A model generated the notes under the pieces. The model did no database searches. It saw only the letters and a program-made list of their open reading frames with translations, and was not told the origin of the DNA. DNA of 64,000 nt, taken from NCBI GenBank assembly GCA_002305805.1, contig DBQY01000016.1, positions 182,341-246,340 of the forward strand, given 5' to 3'. This document shows, in pieces, positions 7,627 through 16,431 of the stretch. The translations under genes were made by a program, and so were the position numbers. Source of the DNA: Atopobium sp. UBA1382. GTDB lineage: Bacteria > Actinomycetota > Coriobacteriia > Coriobacteriales > Atopobiaceae. The number at the start of each line of letters is the position of its first letter. Position 1 is the first letter of the stretch.

Positions 7627-9177
7627 CTACAGCACGAGCGAGCCAACGTAGACGAGGGCGGCCATTGCGGCCGCAAAGCCGAACGCGTACTTGGCGATCT
7701 TGCCCAGGATCTCCCCGTCCGCGCCCACGAGGCCGCAGGCGGCGCAGCCGATGGCGATGTTCTGCGGAGAGAGCATCTTGCCGGCGGAGATGCCGAGGGA
7801 GTTGGACGCCACGAGCCAGGTCTCGTTGACGCCGATGGACTGCGCGGCGTTGAGCTGCACGTTGCCAAAGAGGACCTCGCTCGAGGTGCCGGAGCCCGTG
7901 ACGAAGGTGCCCAGCGCACCCAGGAGCGGGGCCACGAGCGGATAGAGCCCGCCGAGCGTGCCCACGAAGAAGGCGGCGATGCTCGCGATCATGCCGGAGT
8001 AGCCCATGATCTTGGCGCAGGCCAGAACGCCGAGCATGGTGACGATGGTCTTGGCCATCTGCTTGCACGTGTCGGCGAGCACCTGCAGGAGCTCGTGCAC
8101 GCTGCAGCCCTGGATGACGCCGCCGATGATGCCGCAGACGATGATGATCACGCCGGGCGTGTCGATCCAGGTGAAGGTGAGCGTGGCGGACGGGTCGCCG
8201 GCGTAGATGTTGACCGTTGTGGCCACCGACGAGAGGGGGCCGTAGACCGCGGGGACGAGCTGGCTCGTGAGGAGCAGGGCCACCAGGATGAGGATGAACG
8301 GTGACCACGCGAGGAGGATCTGGAGCGCGGGCCCGCCGAACCCCTGGTAGTGATGGATGTTGGTGAGCTGGTACTCCGAAGGGACCTCGCGGTCGCGTCG
8401 GACGAGGGCGAAGAGGAACGTGGCGACGAGCGAGCAGGTTGCCGCCACCACGTCGGCGAGCGTGGGGCCCACGAAGCGCGCGGCGACGATCATGGGCAGC
8501 CCGAAGGAGAGGCCCGCGACGAGCGCGGCAGAGAGCGAGCCCCTGAGCGCCTTGGGTCCGTCACCCACGAGCGCGACCATGAGGATAGGACAGGCGATTA
8601 CGAACGGAAGCACCTGGATGGCCTGAACGAAGGCCAGCTCAAAGGCATCGATGCCCGTAATGGAGGCGAGCGTTGTGGTGGGGATGCCAATGGAGCCGAA
8701 CATCGTGGGGACGCCGTTGGCGATGAGGCAGGCGAGAATCGCCGTGACCGGCGAGACGCCGAGCGCCATGAGCATGCTCGCGGGGATGGCGACGGCGGTG
8801 CCAAAGCCCGCCATGCCCTCGAGGAAGCCGCCGAAGCACCAGGCGATGAGCAGCGTGAGGATGCGCTTGTCATCCGAGACCGAGCAGAGCATGGCCTTGA
8901 TCGTCTCCATGCCGCTCGTGTGCACGGTCACGTTGTAGGTGAACACGGCGGCGATGATCACGATCACGATGGGCCAGAGCGCCATCGCAAAGCCCTCGAG
9001 CGCCGCCGTGGCCATGTTGACGGGCGTCATGCCCCAGCCCAGCATCGCGCAGACGGCCGCGACGACAAGTGCGCCGAGGCTGGCGAGGTGCGCCTTCATG
9101 TGCATGCCGCACAGGGCGATGACGAGCCAGATGATAGGGGCGAGTGCGAGGACAAACATGCCAAAGAGCTCGAGCAT
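7627..9177 (-). CDS. lldP: L-lactate permease (LctP family)
   Basis: 516 residues with about 12-14 membrane helices, matching the LctP family. Diagnostic stretches are the GGFLEGMAGFGTAVAIP segment, SITGIDAFELAFVQ, and SGTSSEVLFGN followed by SAGKMLSPQNIAIG near the end. The family moves L-lactate or glycolate with protons. No lactate dehydrogenase or regulator lies next to it; it is flanked by tadA (convergent) and the rRNA methylase gene upstream. In a fermenting organism it could import or export lactate; direction cannot be told from sequence. Confidence 0.9.
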   Translation of the reverse strand: MLELFGMFVLALAPIIWLVIALCGMHMKAHLASLGALVVAAVCAMLGWGMTPVNMATAALEGFAMALWPIVIVIIAAVFTYNVTVHTSGMETIKAMLCSVSDDKRILTLLIAWCFGGFLEGMAGFGTAVAIPASMLMALGVSPVTAILACLIANGVPTMFGSIGIPTTTLASITGIDAFELAFVQAIQVLPFVIACPILMVALVGDGPKALRGSLSAALVAGLSFGLPMIVAARFVGPTLADVVAATCSLVATFLFALVRRDREVPSEYQLTNIHHYQGFGGPALQILLAWSPFILILVALLLTSQLVPAVYGPLSSVATTVNIYAGDPSATLTFTWIDTPGVIIIVCGIIGGVIQGCSVHELLQVLADTCKQMAKTIVTMLGVLACAKIMGYSGMIASIAAFFVGTLGGLYPLVAPLLGALGTFVTGSGTSSEVLFGNVQLNAAQSIGVNETWLVASNSLGISAGKMLSPQNIAIGCAACGLVGADGEILGKIAKYAFGFAAAMAALVYVGSLVL

Positions 9178-9248
9178 TGCGGTGACTCCAGAGGTCGCGC
9201 GGTCAGTCAGCCCCTTAATCTAGCACTCGCACGTTCCCTTTTGGGACG

Positions 9249-10511
9249 CTAGACCACCTGGAAGACAAAGAAGTCCAGATAGTGGCTCTCGGGGAAGCCC
9301 CAGAGGATGGGGTGGTCCGGTGCCTGCTGGCGCTCCTCGACCTGCTTGAGCTGTACGTTGGCCTGGTGGGCGGCCTCGGCGATCGCCTTGGCGAGAAGAT
9401 CGCGCGTCATGAAGTGGGAGCAGCTGCAGGTGGCCAGGTAGCCACCGCGGGGCAGCAGGCGCAGCGCCTGGTAGTTGATCTCGCGGTAGCCGCGCGCGGC
9501 GTGGGAGACGGTGCCGCGGCTCTTGGTGAAGGCGGGCGGGTCCAGCACGATGAGGTCGAACGGGCCGCTCTCCTCGCGCAGTCGGGCGCGGTCGCGGGCG
9601 AGCTCGGGCAGGTAGTCGAGGACGTTCGCGCAGGTGAAGTCCATGCGGGCGTCCAACCCGTTGATCCGGGCGTTCTCGCGCGCGAGCTCAATCGCGGTAT
9701 CGCTCACGTCGACGCAGCGCACAAACTCGGCGCCGCCCGCGGTGGCGTTCAGGCCGAAGGGCCCCACGTGACAGAAGCAGTCGAGCACGCGGCGGCCGGC
9801 CGCGATCTCGCGCACGGCGCGACGGTTGTACTTCTGGTCGAGGAAGAAGCCGGTCTTCTGGCTGTTCTCGAGGTCGAGGTCAAAGCGCAGGCCGTTCTCG
9901 CGCACCATCAGGCGCGCAGTCTCCGGCGCGGGCAGGCCGTCCCACCAGCCCTTGTACTGCGGCAGGCCCTCCTTGGCGCGCGAAGCGCCGTCGTTGCGCT
10001 CGTAGATGGCGTCGATCTTCTCGCCGTCCGCGGCAAGGGCGTCCACGAGCGCGCGGTACACGACGGGGCGAAGACGCTCCATGCCCACGGTGCCCACCTG
10101 CGTGACCAGTACGTTCTCATAGCGGTCCGCCACGAGGCCCGGCAGGCCGTCGGCCTCGGAGAAGACCACGCGGCAGCAGGTGGTGTCCGGCTCGGCGCCG
10201 GGCAGGCCGCGGCGTCCCATGGTCGTGCGGCGGTGCTGCCAGGCCCACGCGACGCGGCGCGCCCAGAAGGCGTCGTCAAAGCGGTCGTTGGCGTTGCGGC
10301 TCACCACGCGCACGCGAATCTTGGACTCCTGCGAGAGCAGACCCGCGCCCTGCCACGTGCCGTTCTCCTCGAAGACGTCCACGATCGCGCCGTTCTCGGC
10401 GGGCTCCGCGGAGATGACCTCGCCCTCAAAGACCCACGGGTGACCGCCGGCGAGCGCTCGCGCCGCCTTGCGGGTGACCGTGACGCGTGGGTAGGGACGT
10501 GCCTGCTTCAC
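9249..10511 (-). CDS. rlmI: 23S rRNA (cytosine-C5) methyltransferase, RlmI family
   Basis: 420 residues. The N-terminal PUA domain (about 1-80) contains GGHPWVFEGEV. An EEHUD-like middle part has SEADGLPGLVADRYENVLVTQ. The Rossmann-fold SAM domain has VLDCFCHVGPFGL for SAM binding and LDPPAFTKS as the catalytic NPP-like motif. The family methylates C1962 of 23S rRNA in E. coli. The GTG start directly follows a GGCGAGAAGAAC segment that may act as ribosome site. The helicase gene ends 16 bp upstream on the same strand, so both RNA-acting proteins may be co-expressed. Confidence 0.88.
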   Translation of the reverse strand: MKQARPYPRVTVTRKAARALAGGHPWVFEGEVISAEPAENGAIVDVFEENGTWQGAGLLSQESKIRVRVVSRNANDRFDDAFWARRVAWAWQHRRTTMGRRGLPGAEPDTTCCRVVFSEADGLPGLVADRYENVLVTQVGTVGMERLRPVVYRALVDALAADGEKIDAIYERNDGASRAKEGLPQYKGWWDGLPAPETARLMVRENGLRFDLDLENSQKTGFFLDQKYNRRAVREIAAGRRVLDCFCHVGPFGLNATAGGAEFVRCVDVSDTAIELARENARINGLDARMDFTCANVLDYLPELARDRARLREESGPFDLIVLDPPAFTKSRGTVSHAARGYREINYQALRLLPRGGYLATCSCSHFMTRDLLAKAIAEAAHQANVQLKQVEERQQAPDHPILWGFPESHYLDFFVFQVV

Positions 10512-10523
10512 GTTCTTCTCGCC
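10512..10523 (+). repeat. GTTCTTCTCGCC 12-mer, copy 1
   Basis: One of four exact intergenic copies of this 12-mer in the window, all in the same orientation. Here its complement sits directly before the GTG of the rRNA methylase gene, so part of it could serve as a ribosome binding site. Confidence 0.5.
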
Positions 10524-10527
10524 AGCC

Positions 10528-11790
10528 CTAGTAGTGACGGCCGTAGCGGCCGCCGGCGATGCCGCGGCCGCGGCTGCGCGAGCCGGCGAACATCGTGCGC
10601 GTGGAGCGCTTGGTCGGGCGGTCCGCCTGCGGCACGATGCGGCCGGAGTCGTAGGTGAAGCCGTCGAGGTCCCACACGGGCACGAGCTTCTTGGTGAAGT
10701 ACTCGATCTCGCGCAGGGGGCTGATCTCGTCCGGTGCCACGAAGGTGTAGGCGTGGCCCGTGGCGCCCGCGCGACCCGTGCGGCCGATGCGGTGCACGTA
10801 GTCCTCGGGGTCCATGGGGACGTCGAAGTTGACCACGGCGTCGATGCCGGAGACGTCGATGCCGCGGCTCATGACGTCGGTTGCCACGAGCACCTGGACC
10901 TTGCCCTCGCGGAACTTCTCGAGCGCGCGCTCGCGGGCCTTCTGCGGACGGTCGGCATGCATGACGTCGACCTTGACGCCGGCGGCCTTGAGCGTCTTGG
11001 AGACGTCGTCCACGCGGTGCTTGGTGCGGCAGAACACGAGCACGCGCTCGGGCTTCTCGCCCGCCGCGCCGCCGGTGTCCAGCAGCGCGCGCAGAAGCTC
11101 GGTCTTCTGGCCCTGGGTGACGGGGCAGAGGTGCTCCTCCACGGTGTCCGCGGTCTCGCCGACGCGGGCAATCTCCACGGTGGCGGGGTCGGTGAGCAGC
11201 GCGTCGATGGTGGACTTGATCGACGGCGGGATGGTGGCCGAGAAGAGCAGCGTCTGGTGCTCGGCGGGAAGCGCGTGCATGATGCGGCGCACGCTTGGCC
11301 AGAAGCCCATGTCCAGCATGCGGTCCGCCTCGTCGAGGACGAGCACCTTGACCTGCTTCAGGCTCACGTGGTTGTGCTCCATGAGGTCGATCAGGCGACC
11401 CGGGGTGGCGACGAGCAGGTCGCACCCACGCTCGAGCTCCTTGATCTGGCGGTCGAATTTGGCGCCGCCCATGACGATGACCGCGCGCTGACCGGTCTTC
11501 TCGCACACCACGGAGACGACCTTCTCTATCTGCGCCGCGAGCTCGCGCGTGGGCGTGACCACGAGTGCGTGCGGGCCCTTGCCCTTGGCGCCGGCCACGA
11601 GCTGCAGCGCGGGCAGCGCGAAGGCCGCGGTCTTGCCCGTGCCCGTCTGCGCGGATGCCACGATGTCGCGACCCGTGAGGACCACGGGGATGGCCTGCTC
11701 CTGAACGGGGGTCGGGGTGGTGAAGCCGAGGGCGTCCACCCCGGCGAGAATCTGCTCGTTAAGCCCGAGCTCGGCAAATGTAGTAGTCAT
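10528..11790 (-). CDS. DEAD-box ATP-dependent RNA helicase
   Basis: 420 residues from the ATG. It carries the full motif set: Q motif (FTTPTPVQEQAIP), AQTGTGKT, PTRELAAQ, TPGRL, DEAD (VLDEADRMLDMGF), SAT, then VATDVMSRGIDV and HRIGRTGRAG. The C-terminal tail is short and arginine/glycine-rich (SRSRGRGIAGG), as in RhlE/CshA-like helicases that unwind rRNA or mRNA in the cold. The ATG has no clear Shine-Dalgarno site; a TATACT box ends only 7 bp before it, so the mRNA may be leaderless. Reading further upstream in frame would run into metA on the other strand and is not credible. Confidence 0.92.
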   Translation of the reverse strand: MTTTFAELGLNEQILAGVDALGFTTPTPVQEQAIPVVLTGRDIVASAQTGTGKTAAFALPALQLVAGAKGKGPHALVVTPTRELAAQIEKVVSVVCEKTGQRAVIVMGGAKFDRQIKELERGCDLLVATPGRLIDLMEHNHVSLKQVKVLVLDEADRMLDMGFWPSVRRIMHALPAEHQTLLFSATIPPSIKSTIDALLTDPATVEIARVGETADTVEEHLCPVTQGQKTELLRALLDTGGAAGEKPERVLVFCRTKHRVDDVSKTLKAAGVKVDVMHADRPQKARERALEKFREGKVQVLVATDVMSRGIDVSGIDAVVNFDVPMDPEDYVHRIGRTGRAGATGHAYTFVAPDEISPLREIEYFTKKLVPVWDLDGFTYDSGRIVPQADRPTKRSTRTMFAGSRSRGRGIAGGRYGRHY

Positions 11791-11797
11791 GCTTGCA

Positions 11798-11803
11798 AGT
11801 ATA
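11798..11803 (-). promoter_or_regulatory. candidate -10 box of the helicase gene
   Basis: TATACT on the minus strand with only seven bases to the helicase ATG. Transcription would start at or next to the A of the start codon. No recognisable -35 lies 16-18 bp upstream. Confidence 0.4.
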
Positions 11804-11848
11804 GTGCATGTGCGTCGGCGCTGCGGCTGCCTGTCCGTCGCGCCGTTT

Positions 11849-11980
11849 CTCAAAGGTTGGGTACTTTTCTCTGATCCCCGTAAGTACTGCCCTGCGGGTA
11901 CCAATTCTCTACCTGCGCAAACCGAAAGCTCTCGGCGTCGGATACTCACGATGGCCGCGAAAAAGTACCCAACCTTTGAG
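11849..11980. repeat. 20-bp perfect inverted repeat enclosing 92 bp, upstream of metA
   Basis: The left arm CTCAAAGGTTGGGTACTTTT is matched base for base by its complement at the right end. The arms do not extend further on either side. The 92-bp interior is non-coding and contains TACCTGCG, a string also found inside the repeat elements at 53.5 and 63.2 kb. The right arm includes the -35 hexamer of the metA promoter. It could be a small non-autonomous mobile element or a two-site operator. Confidence 0.8.
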
Positions 11981-12003
11981 GGGGCGGCTCCGCGCCGTAT
12001 ACT
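11975..12003 (+). promoter_or_regulatory. metA promoter
   Basis: TTTGAG, a 17-bp spacer and TATACT, 31 bp before the metA ATG. The -35 lies within the right arm of the upstream inverted repeat, so a protein bound to the repeat would compete with RNA polymerase. Confidence 0.55.
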
Positions 12004-12034
12004 GGACAGGTTAAGCCGCAGAAACGGAGTCCGC

Positions 12035-13009
12035 ATGCCCATCAACATCCCCGACGGTCTGCCCGCCAAGACCATCCTCCAGCAGGAGCGCATCTTCGCC
12101 CTCGAGGAGGAGGTGGCCAGCCACCAGGAGATTCGCCCGCTGCGCGTGGCGATCTTGAACCTCATGCCCACCAAGATCGAGACCGAGACCCAGATCCTGC
12201 GTCTCATCTCCAAGTCCCCGCTGCAGGTGAGCTGCGACTTCATGCGCGTCTCCACCCACGAGTCCACGCACGTCTCGCAGGACCACCTGGTCAAGTTCTA
12301 CGACACGTTCGACTCCTTCCGCGACAAGAACTACGACGGCCTGATCATCACCGGCGCCCCCGTTGAGCACCTCGAGTACGAGGAGGTCGACTACTGGGAC
12401 GAGTTCTGCGAGATCGTGGACTGGAGCCAGGAGCACGTGTTCTCGACGATGTTTCTGTGCTGGGGCGCGCTCGGTGCGCTGTGGCACCTCTACGGCATCC
12501 CCAAGCGCCAGCTCGGCGCCAAGCTCTTCGGCGTGTTCAAGCAGCGCCTCTGCGACGAGTACAGCTTCCTCACCAACGGGTTCGACGAGGTGCACTACAT
12601 GCCGCACAGCCGCCACGCAGCGATCGACACCGGCGAGCTGGCCAAGCACCCCGAGCTCTGCACGCTCTCCGAGGGCTTTACGAGTGGCCCGTCGCTTCTC
12701 GCCACGCGCGACTTCCACGAGGTCTACGTGACCGGTCACTTTGAGTACGGCCGCGACACCCTGGCCGACGAGTTCTGGCGCGACTTCCACAAGGGCCTGC
12801 CCATCCGCGTGCCCGAGAACTACTTCCCCGATGATGACCCCGAGCAGCAGCCGCTCTTCACCTGGCGCGCGCACGCCAACCTGCTGTATCGCAACTGGCT
12901 CAACTGGGTGTACCAGATGACGCCGTATGACCTGGACGAGATTCCGGCCGCAATTGCGGACCTGCGCGCGCGGGCCACGGCTGCGACCGGTCACGTGGAC
13001 AAGTTCTAG
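12035..13009 (+). CDS. metA: homoserine O-acyltransferase (MetA type)
   Basis: Acylates homoserine at the first committed step of methionine synthesis. From the ATG it has 324 residues, close to the usual 300-310 plus a short tail. The core reads VAILNLMPTKIETETQ, then LIITGAPVEHLEYEEVDYWDE, then the nucleophile region TMFLCWGALGALWHLYGI with catalytic Cys, and the VTGHFEYGRDTL region with His and Glu of the triad. Whether acetyl-CoA or succinyl-CoA is used cannot be settled by eye; most MetA proteins outside enterobacteria use acetyl-CoA. ACGGAG lies five bases before the ATG. No SAM riboswitch was recognised upstream. Confidence 0.93.
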   Translation: MPINIPDGLPAKTILQQERIFALEEEVASHQEIRPLRVAILNLMPTKIETETQILRLISKSPLQVSCDFMRVSTHESTHVSQDHLVKFYDTFDSFRDKNYDGLIITGAPVEHLEYEEVDYWDEFCEIVDWSQEHVFSTMFLCWGALGALWHLYGIPKRQLGAKLFGVFKQRLCDEYSFLTNGFDEVHYMPHSRHAAIDTGELAKHPELCTLSEGFTSGPSLLATRDFHEVYVTGHFEYGRDTLADEFWRDFHKGLPIRVPENYFPDDDPEQQPLFTWRAHANLLYRNWLNWVYQMTPYDLDEIPAAIADLRARATAATGHVDKF

Positions 13010-13021
13010 GGCGAGAAGATC

Positions 13022-13465
13022 ATGGCAAAGGAGCGTCTGACAGAAGAGCTGCTTGAGCGCCTGCGTGCGTCCGCTCGTCCGGAGGCCTACCTCGACGAGG
13101 GCGCCACGATCGACCGCAAGCTGTCCGACTACCTGTACGAGCTGCGCATCGAAAAGGGCCTCAAGCGCTCCACGATCATCAAGGCCTGCGGCATCAACCA
13201 GACCCAGGGCTACGACATCTTTGGCGGCAAGAGCAAGCCCGGGCGTGACAAGGCCATCATGCTGTCTCTGGGCATGGGCTGCACCCTGCGCGAGACGCAG
13301 CGCATCATGCGCCTGGCCGGCGTCTCGGAGCTCTGGCCCAAGACGCGCCGCGACGCCATCATCATCTGGTGCATAGAGCACGGCATGTCTCGCCAAGAGA
13401 CCGACGACGAGCTCTTTCGCCTGGACGAGGACACCCTCTTCAAGAACACCTGCCCGCTCACCTAG
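13022..13465 (+). CDS. helix-turn-helix (XRE-like) protein beside the kinase gene
   Basis: 147 residues. Residues about 30-100 resemble a Cro/CI-type helix-turn-helix (LSDYLYELRIEKGLKRSTIIKACG, then GRDKAIMLSLGMGCTLRETQRIMRLAG). The rest is helical and acidic with no known domain. I recall similar proteins next to Ser/Thr kinase genes in other gut bacteria, which fits the next gene. It starts 12 bp after metA with GGCGAGAAGATC before the ATG, so it may be read through from metA. It is a candidate regulator of the kinase locus; the target is unknown. Confidence 0.6.
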   Translation: MAKERLTEELLERLRASARPEAYLDEGATIDRKLSDYLYELRIEKGLKRSTIIKACGINQTQGYDIFGGKSKPGRDKAIMLSLGMGCTLRETQRIMRLAGVSELWPKTRRDAIIIWCIEHGMSRQETDDELFRLDEDTLFKNTCPLT

Positions 13466-13484
13466 GCCCGTCGGCAGTTCAGCT

Positions 13485-13506
13485 GGCAACTGAGGACTCA
13501 GTTGCC
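13485..13506. promoter_or_regulatory. 22-bp palindrome upstream of the kinase gene
   Basis: GGCAACTGAG, two bases, CTCAGTTGCC: a perfect 10-bp inverted repeat. No T-run follows, so it is a weak terminator candidate and may be an operator. Its AACTGAG/CTCAGTT halves recur in a second palindrome at 17078-17104 in the same locus. Confidence 0.5.
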
Positions 13507-13560
13507 AACGGAACTTAAGCTCTATGGAGAAGGCCAAAAGTCGAGAAAAGCGGGCAGAGA

Positions 13561-15231
13561 GTGGACGACGAGCAAATCATGCATGCCATGGATCTTGACG
13601 ACGCCTATCGCGTGGACCGCGTGCTCGCCCGCGGGGCGGGCGGCGTGACCGAGATTGTGGCGCTGGGGGAGTCGGGCCCGTTCGTCCGCAAGCGCATACC
13701 GTCCAGGCTGGCACGTCGAGGCGTGTGGGGCACCCTCGCTGAGTGCGACTGCGCGCGCCTGCCTCGCGTGATCGCCACCTACGAGATGCCGGACGAGTTC
13801 GTGGTGGTGTGCGACTTCGTTCCCGGAGAGAACCTGGAGCAGCTCCTGTCCGCGCGCGGGCGCCTTGCCGAGAAGGACGCAGCGCGCCTGGTGGCCCAGC
13901 TCTGCGAGGCGGCTGCGGCACTCCACGCGCACGGCATCATCCACCGGGACATCTCGCCGACCAACGTGATCGTGGCGGCGGACGGCGCGCACCTCATCGA
14001 CCTGGGCATCGCGCGCTTCAGGGCCGAGGGCGCCACGCACGACACCACACAGCTTGGCACGCCCGGCTTTGCCGCGCCCGAGCAGCACGGCTTTGCCCAG
14101 ACCGACGCCCGCACCGACGTCTACTCCCTCGGGCGCGTGCTGGGCTACCTGCTCACGGGCGTTCGCCCCGAGATGCCGGACGCCGCCGAGTACGAGCAGG
14201 CCCTCGCAGACGAGAGGATCGTGTCGCCGCGGATGCGAGCCGTCGTGGAGCGCGCGAGCGCCTTCGAGCCCAGCGCGCGCTACCAGAGCGCGGCGGAGCT
14301 TGCCCGCGCGCTGGGGGCGGAGGTGGCGGACGCGGCTGCGCCGGCGGCCGAGCGGGAGGGGGTGTCGCAGGCGGCGCCTGCGCCCGAGGCGGTTCCGGCG
14401 GCCGGGCAGAGGAGCCCGGCGCGCCGCAACTGGGTCAAGGGCCTCTTCGCTGTGATGGCGGCGATTGCGTTTGTGGCGGCGGTGGCGCTCATCGTTGTGA
14501 CGACGCTCGGTCGGGGTGAGGGGGACGCGGACGTCTCGACCGCCGACGAGCCGGCGCAGACCCAGACGCAGCTGCAGCCGGAGGACGCTGCCGGCGACGC
14601 GGGCGACGTGGACGACGCCGACGGCCCGGGCGGCTCGGTCGCTCCCGTCGCCGACGAGAACCCGCTCGAGATCGTTGAGTCCGGGTGGTCGGTGGGATCC
14701 ACCGGGTACGTCAACTACGCGTTCGCGCTAAGGAACAACGGCAGCGTGCTTATCGAGTACCCAGCGGTGACCGTTACCGGGCGCGACGCCGATGGTTCTG
14801 TGCTCTTCTCGGACGATTGGGTTGTCTCGGAGGTGGCGGCAGGGGAGACAGGCTACTTTGCCTCTATGGCAGGCAACGGGACGGCTCCGGCAACGGTGGA
14901 CATCACCCCCATCGCGCCAGATGACTATCAGTACACATTAGCTTCGGAAGCGCGCGCGGTCTTCTCGGTATCGGGTGCGCGCGGGGTGTCCGACAAATTT
15001 GGCGGCGTCCAGTTCGTGGGCGAGGTCACTACTGATGAGGATGACGGCTCGATGGGCATGGGTCAGGTCCTATTGAGTGTTGTGCTGCGTGACAAGTCTG
15101 GGCAGATAATCTACGGTGCCAGCGGCTTTGCCAATCGACCTGCCGTGGGAAAGACAACTTCGTTTGAGATTGACGCCTTCGACGCGCCCGGAGACTATAC
15201 AAGCTTTGAGATCTACGCCCGCCCGTGGTAG
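13561..15231 (+). CDS. transmembrane Ser/Thr protein kinase with extracellular C-terminal domain
   Basis: 556 residues. The kinase domain (about 15-270) has a glycine loop ARGAGGV, Lys44, HRDISPTN with catalytic Asp130 and Asn135, and APE. The DFG motif reads DLG (Asp147), which is tolerated in some bacterial kinases. One membrane helix lies at about 290-315, then an Asp/Glu/Gln-rich linker. The outer domain (about 365-556) is beta-rich (VESGWSVGSTGYVNYAFALRNNG) and resembles the FxLD/DUF5067-type outer domains; no PASTA repeats are present. The GTG start is tentative; an ATG six codons later is possible. Targets may include the neighbouring SPFH, PH-like and DUF6591-like products, but this is inference. 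Confidence 0.85.
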   Translation: MDDEQIMHAMDLDDAYRVDRVLARGAGGVTEIVALGESGPFVRKRIPSRLARRGVWGTLAECDCARLPRVIATYEMPDEFVVVCDFVPGENLEQLLSARGRLAEKDAARLVAQLCEAAAALHAHGIIHRDISPTNVIVAADGAHLIDLGIARFRAEGATHDTTQLGTPGFAAPEQHGFAQTDARTDVYSLGRVLGYLLTGVRPEMPDAAEYEQALADERIVSPRMRAVVERASAFEPSARYQSAAELARALGAEVADAAAPAAEREGVSQAAPAPEAVPAAGQRSPARRNWVKGLFAVMAAIAFVAAVALIVVTTLGRGEGDADVSTADEPAQTQTQLQPEDAAGDAGDVDDADGPGGSVAPVADENPLEIVESGWSVGSTGYVNYAFALRNNGSVLIEYPAVTVTGRDADGSVLFSDDWVVSEVAAGETGYFASMAGNGTAPATVDITPIAPDDYQYTLASEARAVFSVSGARGVSDKFGGVQFVGEVTTDEDDGSMGMGQVLLSVVLRDKSGQIIYGASGFANRPAVGKTTSFEIDAFDAPGDYTSFEIYARPW

Positions 15232-15252
15232 TCCAGCCGCGGACGGGAAGCC

Positions 15253-16422
15253 TTACAGCCCCAGGATCTCCTGCTTCTTTGCGTCAAACTCCTCCTGCGT
15301 GAGAATGCCCATGTCGAGAAGGTCCTTGAGCTTCTTGAGCGTCTCCATCTGCTCGTCCAGGCTCGGCTTTGGTGCGGCTGTCGCATTGGGCACCTCCGGA
15401 GCTCCGGCCCCCTGAACCGTGGCGGCGTTCTGCGGGTTGAGCGCACTTGCGAGGTTCATGCCAAAGAGCATGCCGCCGCCATCGCCGAGGCCGTTGTCGC
15501 GCACGCCCTCTGCAATCATCTGCTGCGCCGCGACGTTGGCCGCCTGCTGGGATACGCCCTCATAGGCGCGTACGCCCATCTTCTTCTCGGAGAACTGACG
15601 GACGAGCTCTCGAGACTGCTCCGAGAACTCGATGTTCTCAACCGCAATGGAGACAAGCTTGAGGCCGAAGCGCGCCTCCCACGTGCCTGCGTTGTCGTCT
15701 TCCGAGACGATCTGCGCGGCGATTGCGCTTGTCTGTGACGGAAGCTGGGAGATTCGGTAGCTTGCGGAGAGTGCGTTCACGGCGGCGATGAATGAGTGGA
15801 GGAATTCGGCAAGCAGCTGCGTTCGCGCCTTCGGGTCGTCAAGCGAGTAGGAGAACACGTTGGCGGGCAGGAAGTTCCTCACCAGGAGCTCGGGGTTGCT
15901 CACTTGAACCGAGAACGAACCATACGCGTAGACCTCAAGGTCGGTTCCATAAAATAGGTCGTTGTAGGCAAGCGGTCCTCGCGTCCCAAATCTGAGGCCG
16001 CGAATCTCGTGCAGGTTGACGAAGGCCACGCGTTTCTCGTCGGCGGACATGCCCGAGAAGCCGACGCGCTCTGCCGCCTCGTCAAGGAGAATCCTGCCGA
16101 TTCCCTTTTCACGGCGATCCTGCTCGTCAAATACACTGGCCTGCCCGTCACGGTACTCAAAGCTTCCGGGTGTCGTGATGACCTGCTCGATTCCCGCCTG
16201 GCTGAACACAAACGCAGCCGTGCCCTCGGGAACAAAGATAAACGACCCGTTAGAGAGGATGTCTTCCGCCCCGCGGTTTGCCCCGCGGCCGTTCTGCGAG
16301 TTCTTGCGAATTCCTGGGGCCACAACGGTGTGCTCGTCGAATGCCGGGGAGGTGACGATATCCTTCCACTGGTCGGCAAGCACGCCGCCGATGGAGTCAA
16401 ACGCCGCGTCGAAGATTCCCAT
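15253..16422 (-). CDS. SPFH-domain (YdjI-like) protein with C-terminal SHOCT domain
   Basis: 389 residues. The N-terminal two thirds form a YdjI-like SPFH/band-7 domain (FVPEGTAAFVFSQAGI, FGTRGPLAYNDLFYGTDLEVYAYGS, then a helical stretch with SEQSRELVRQFSEKKMGV). After a Gly/Asn/Ala-rich linker the last 35 residues are a SHOCT domain (LKKLKDLLDMGILTQEEFDAKK). There is no membrane helix. SPFH proteins form oligomeric scaffolds, often at the membrane. In Bacillus, YdjI works with phage-shock-type proteins. It lies convergent to the kinase and 9 bp after the PH-like/zinc-ribbon gene, which supports a shared job. Confidence 0.85.
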   Translation of the reverse strand: MGIFDAAFDSIGGVLADQWKDIVTSPAFDEHTVVAPGIRKNSQNGRGANRGAEDILSNGSFIFVPEGTAAFVFSQAGIEQVITTPGSFEYRDGQASVFDEQDRREKGIGRILLDEAAERVGFSGMSADEKRVAFVNLHEIRGLRFGTRGPLAYNDLFYGTDLEVYAYGSFSVQVSNPELLVRNFLPANVFSYSLDDPKARTQLLAEFLHSFIAAVNALSASYRISQLPSQTSAIAAQIVSEDDNAGTWEARFGLKLVSIAVENIEFSEQSRELVRQFSEKKMGVRAYEGVSQQAANVAAQQMIAEGVRDNGLGDGGGMLFGMNLASALNPQNAATVQGAGAPEVPNATAAPKPSLDEQMETLKKLKDLLDMGILTQEEFDAKKQEILGL

Positions 16423-16431
16423 TGCAGCCTC

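Noticed and set aside
11868..12034. SAM riboswitch before metA
   Set aside because: No SAM-I or SAM-IV core could be matched, and the promoter lies only about 25 bp before the ribosome site.
11791..12294. N-terminal extension of the helicase into metA
   Set aside because: The extra 168 residues resemble nothing and overlap metA coding sequence on the other strand; the Q-motif-bearing start at 11790 is normal for the family.
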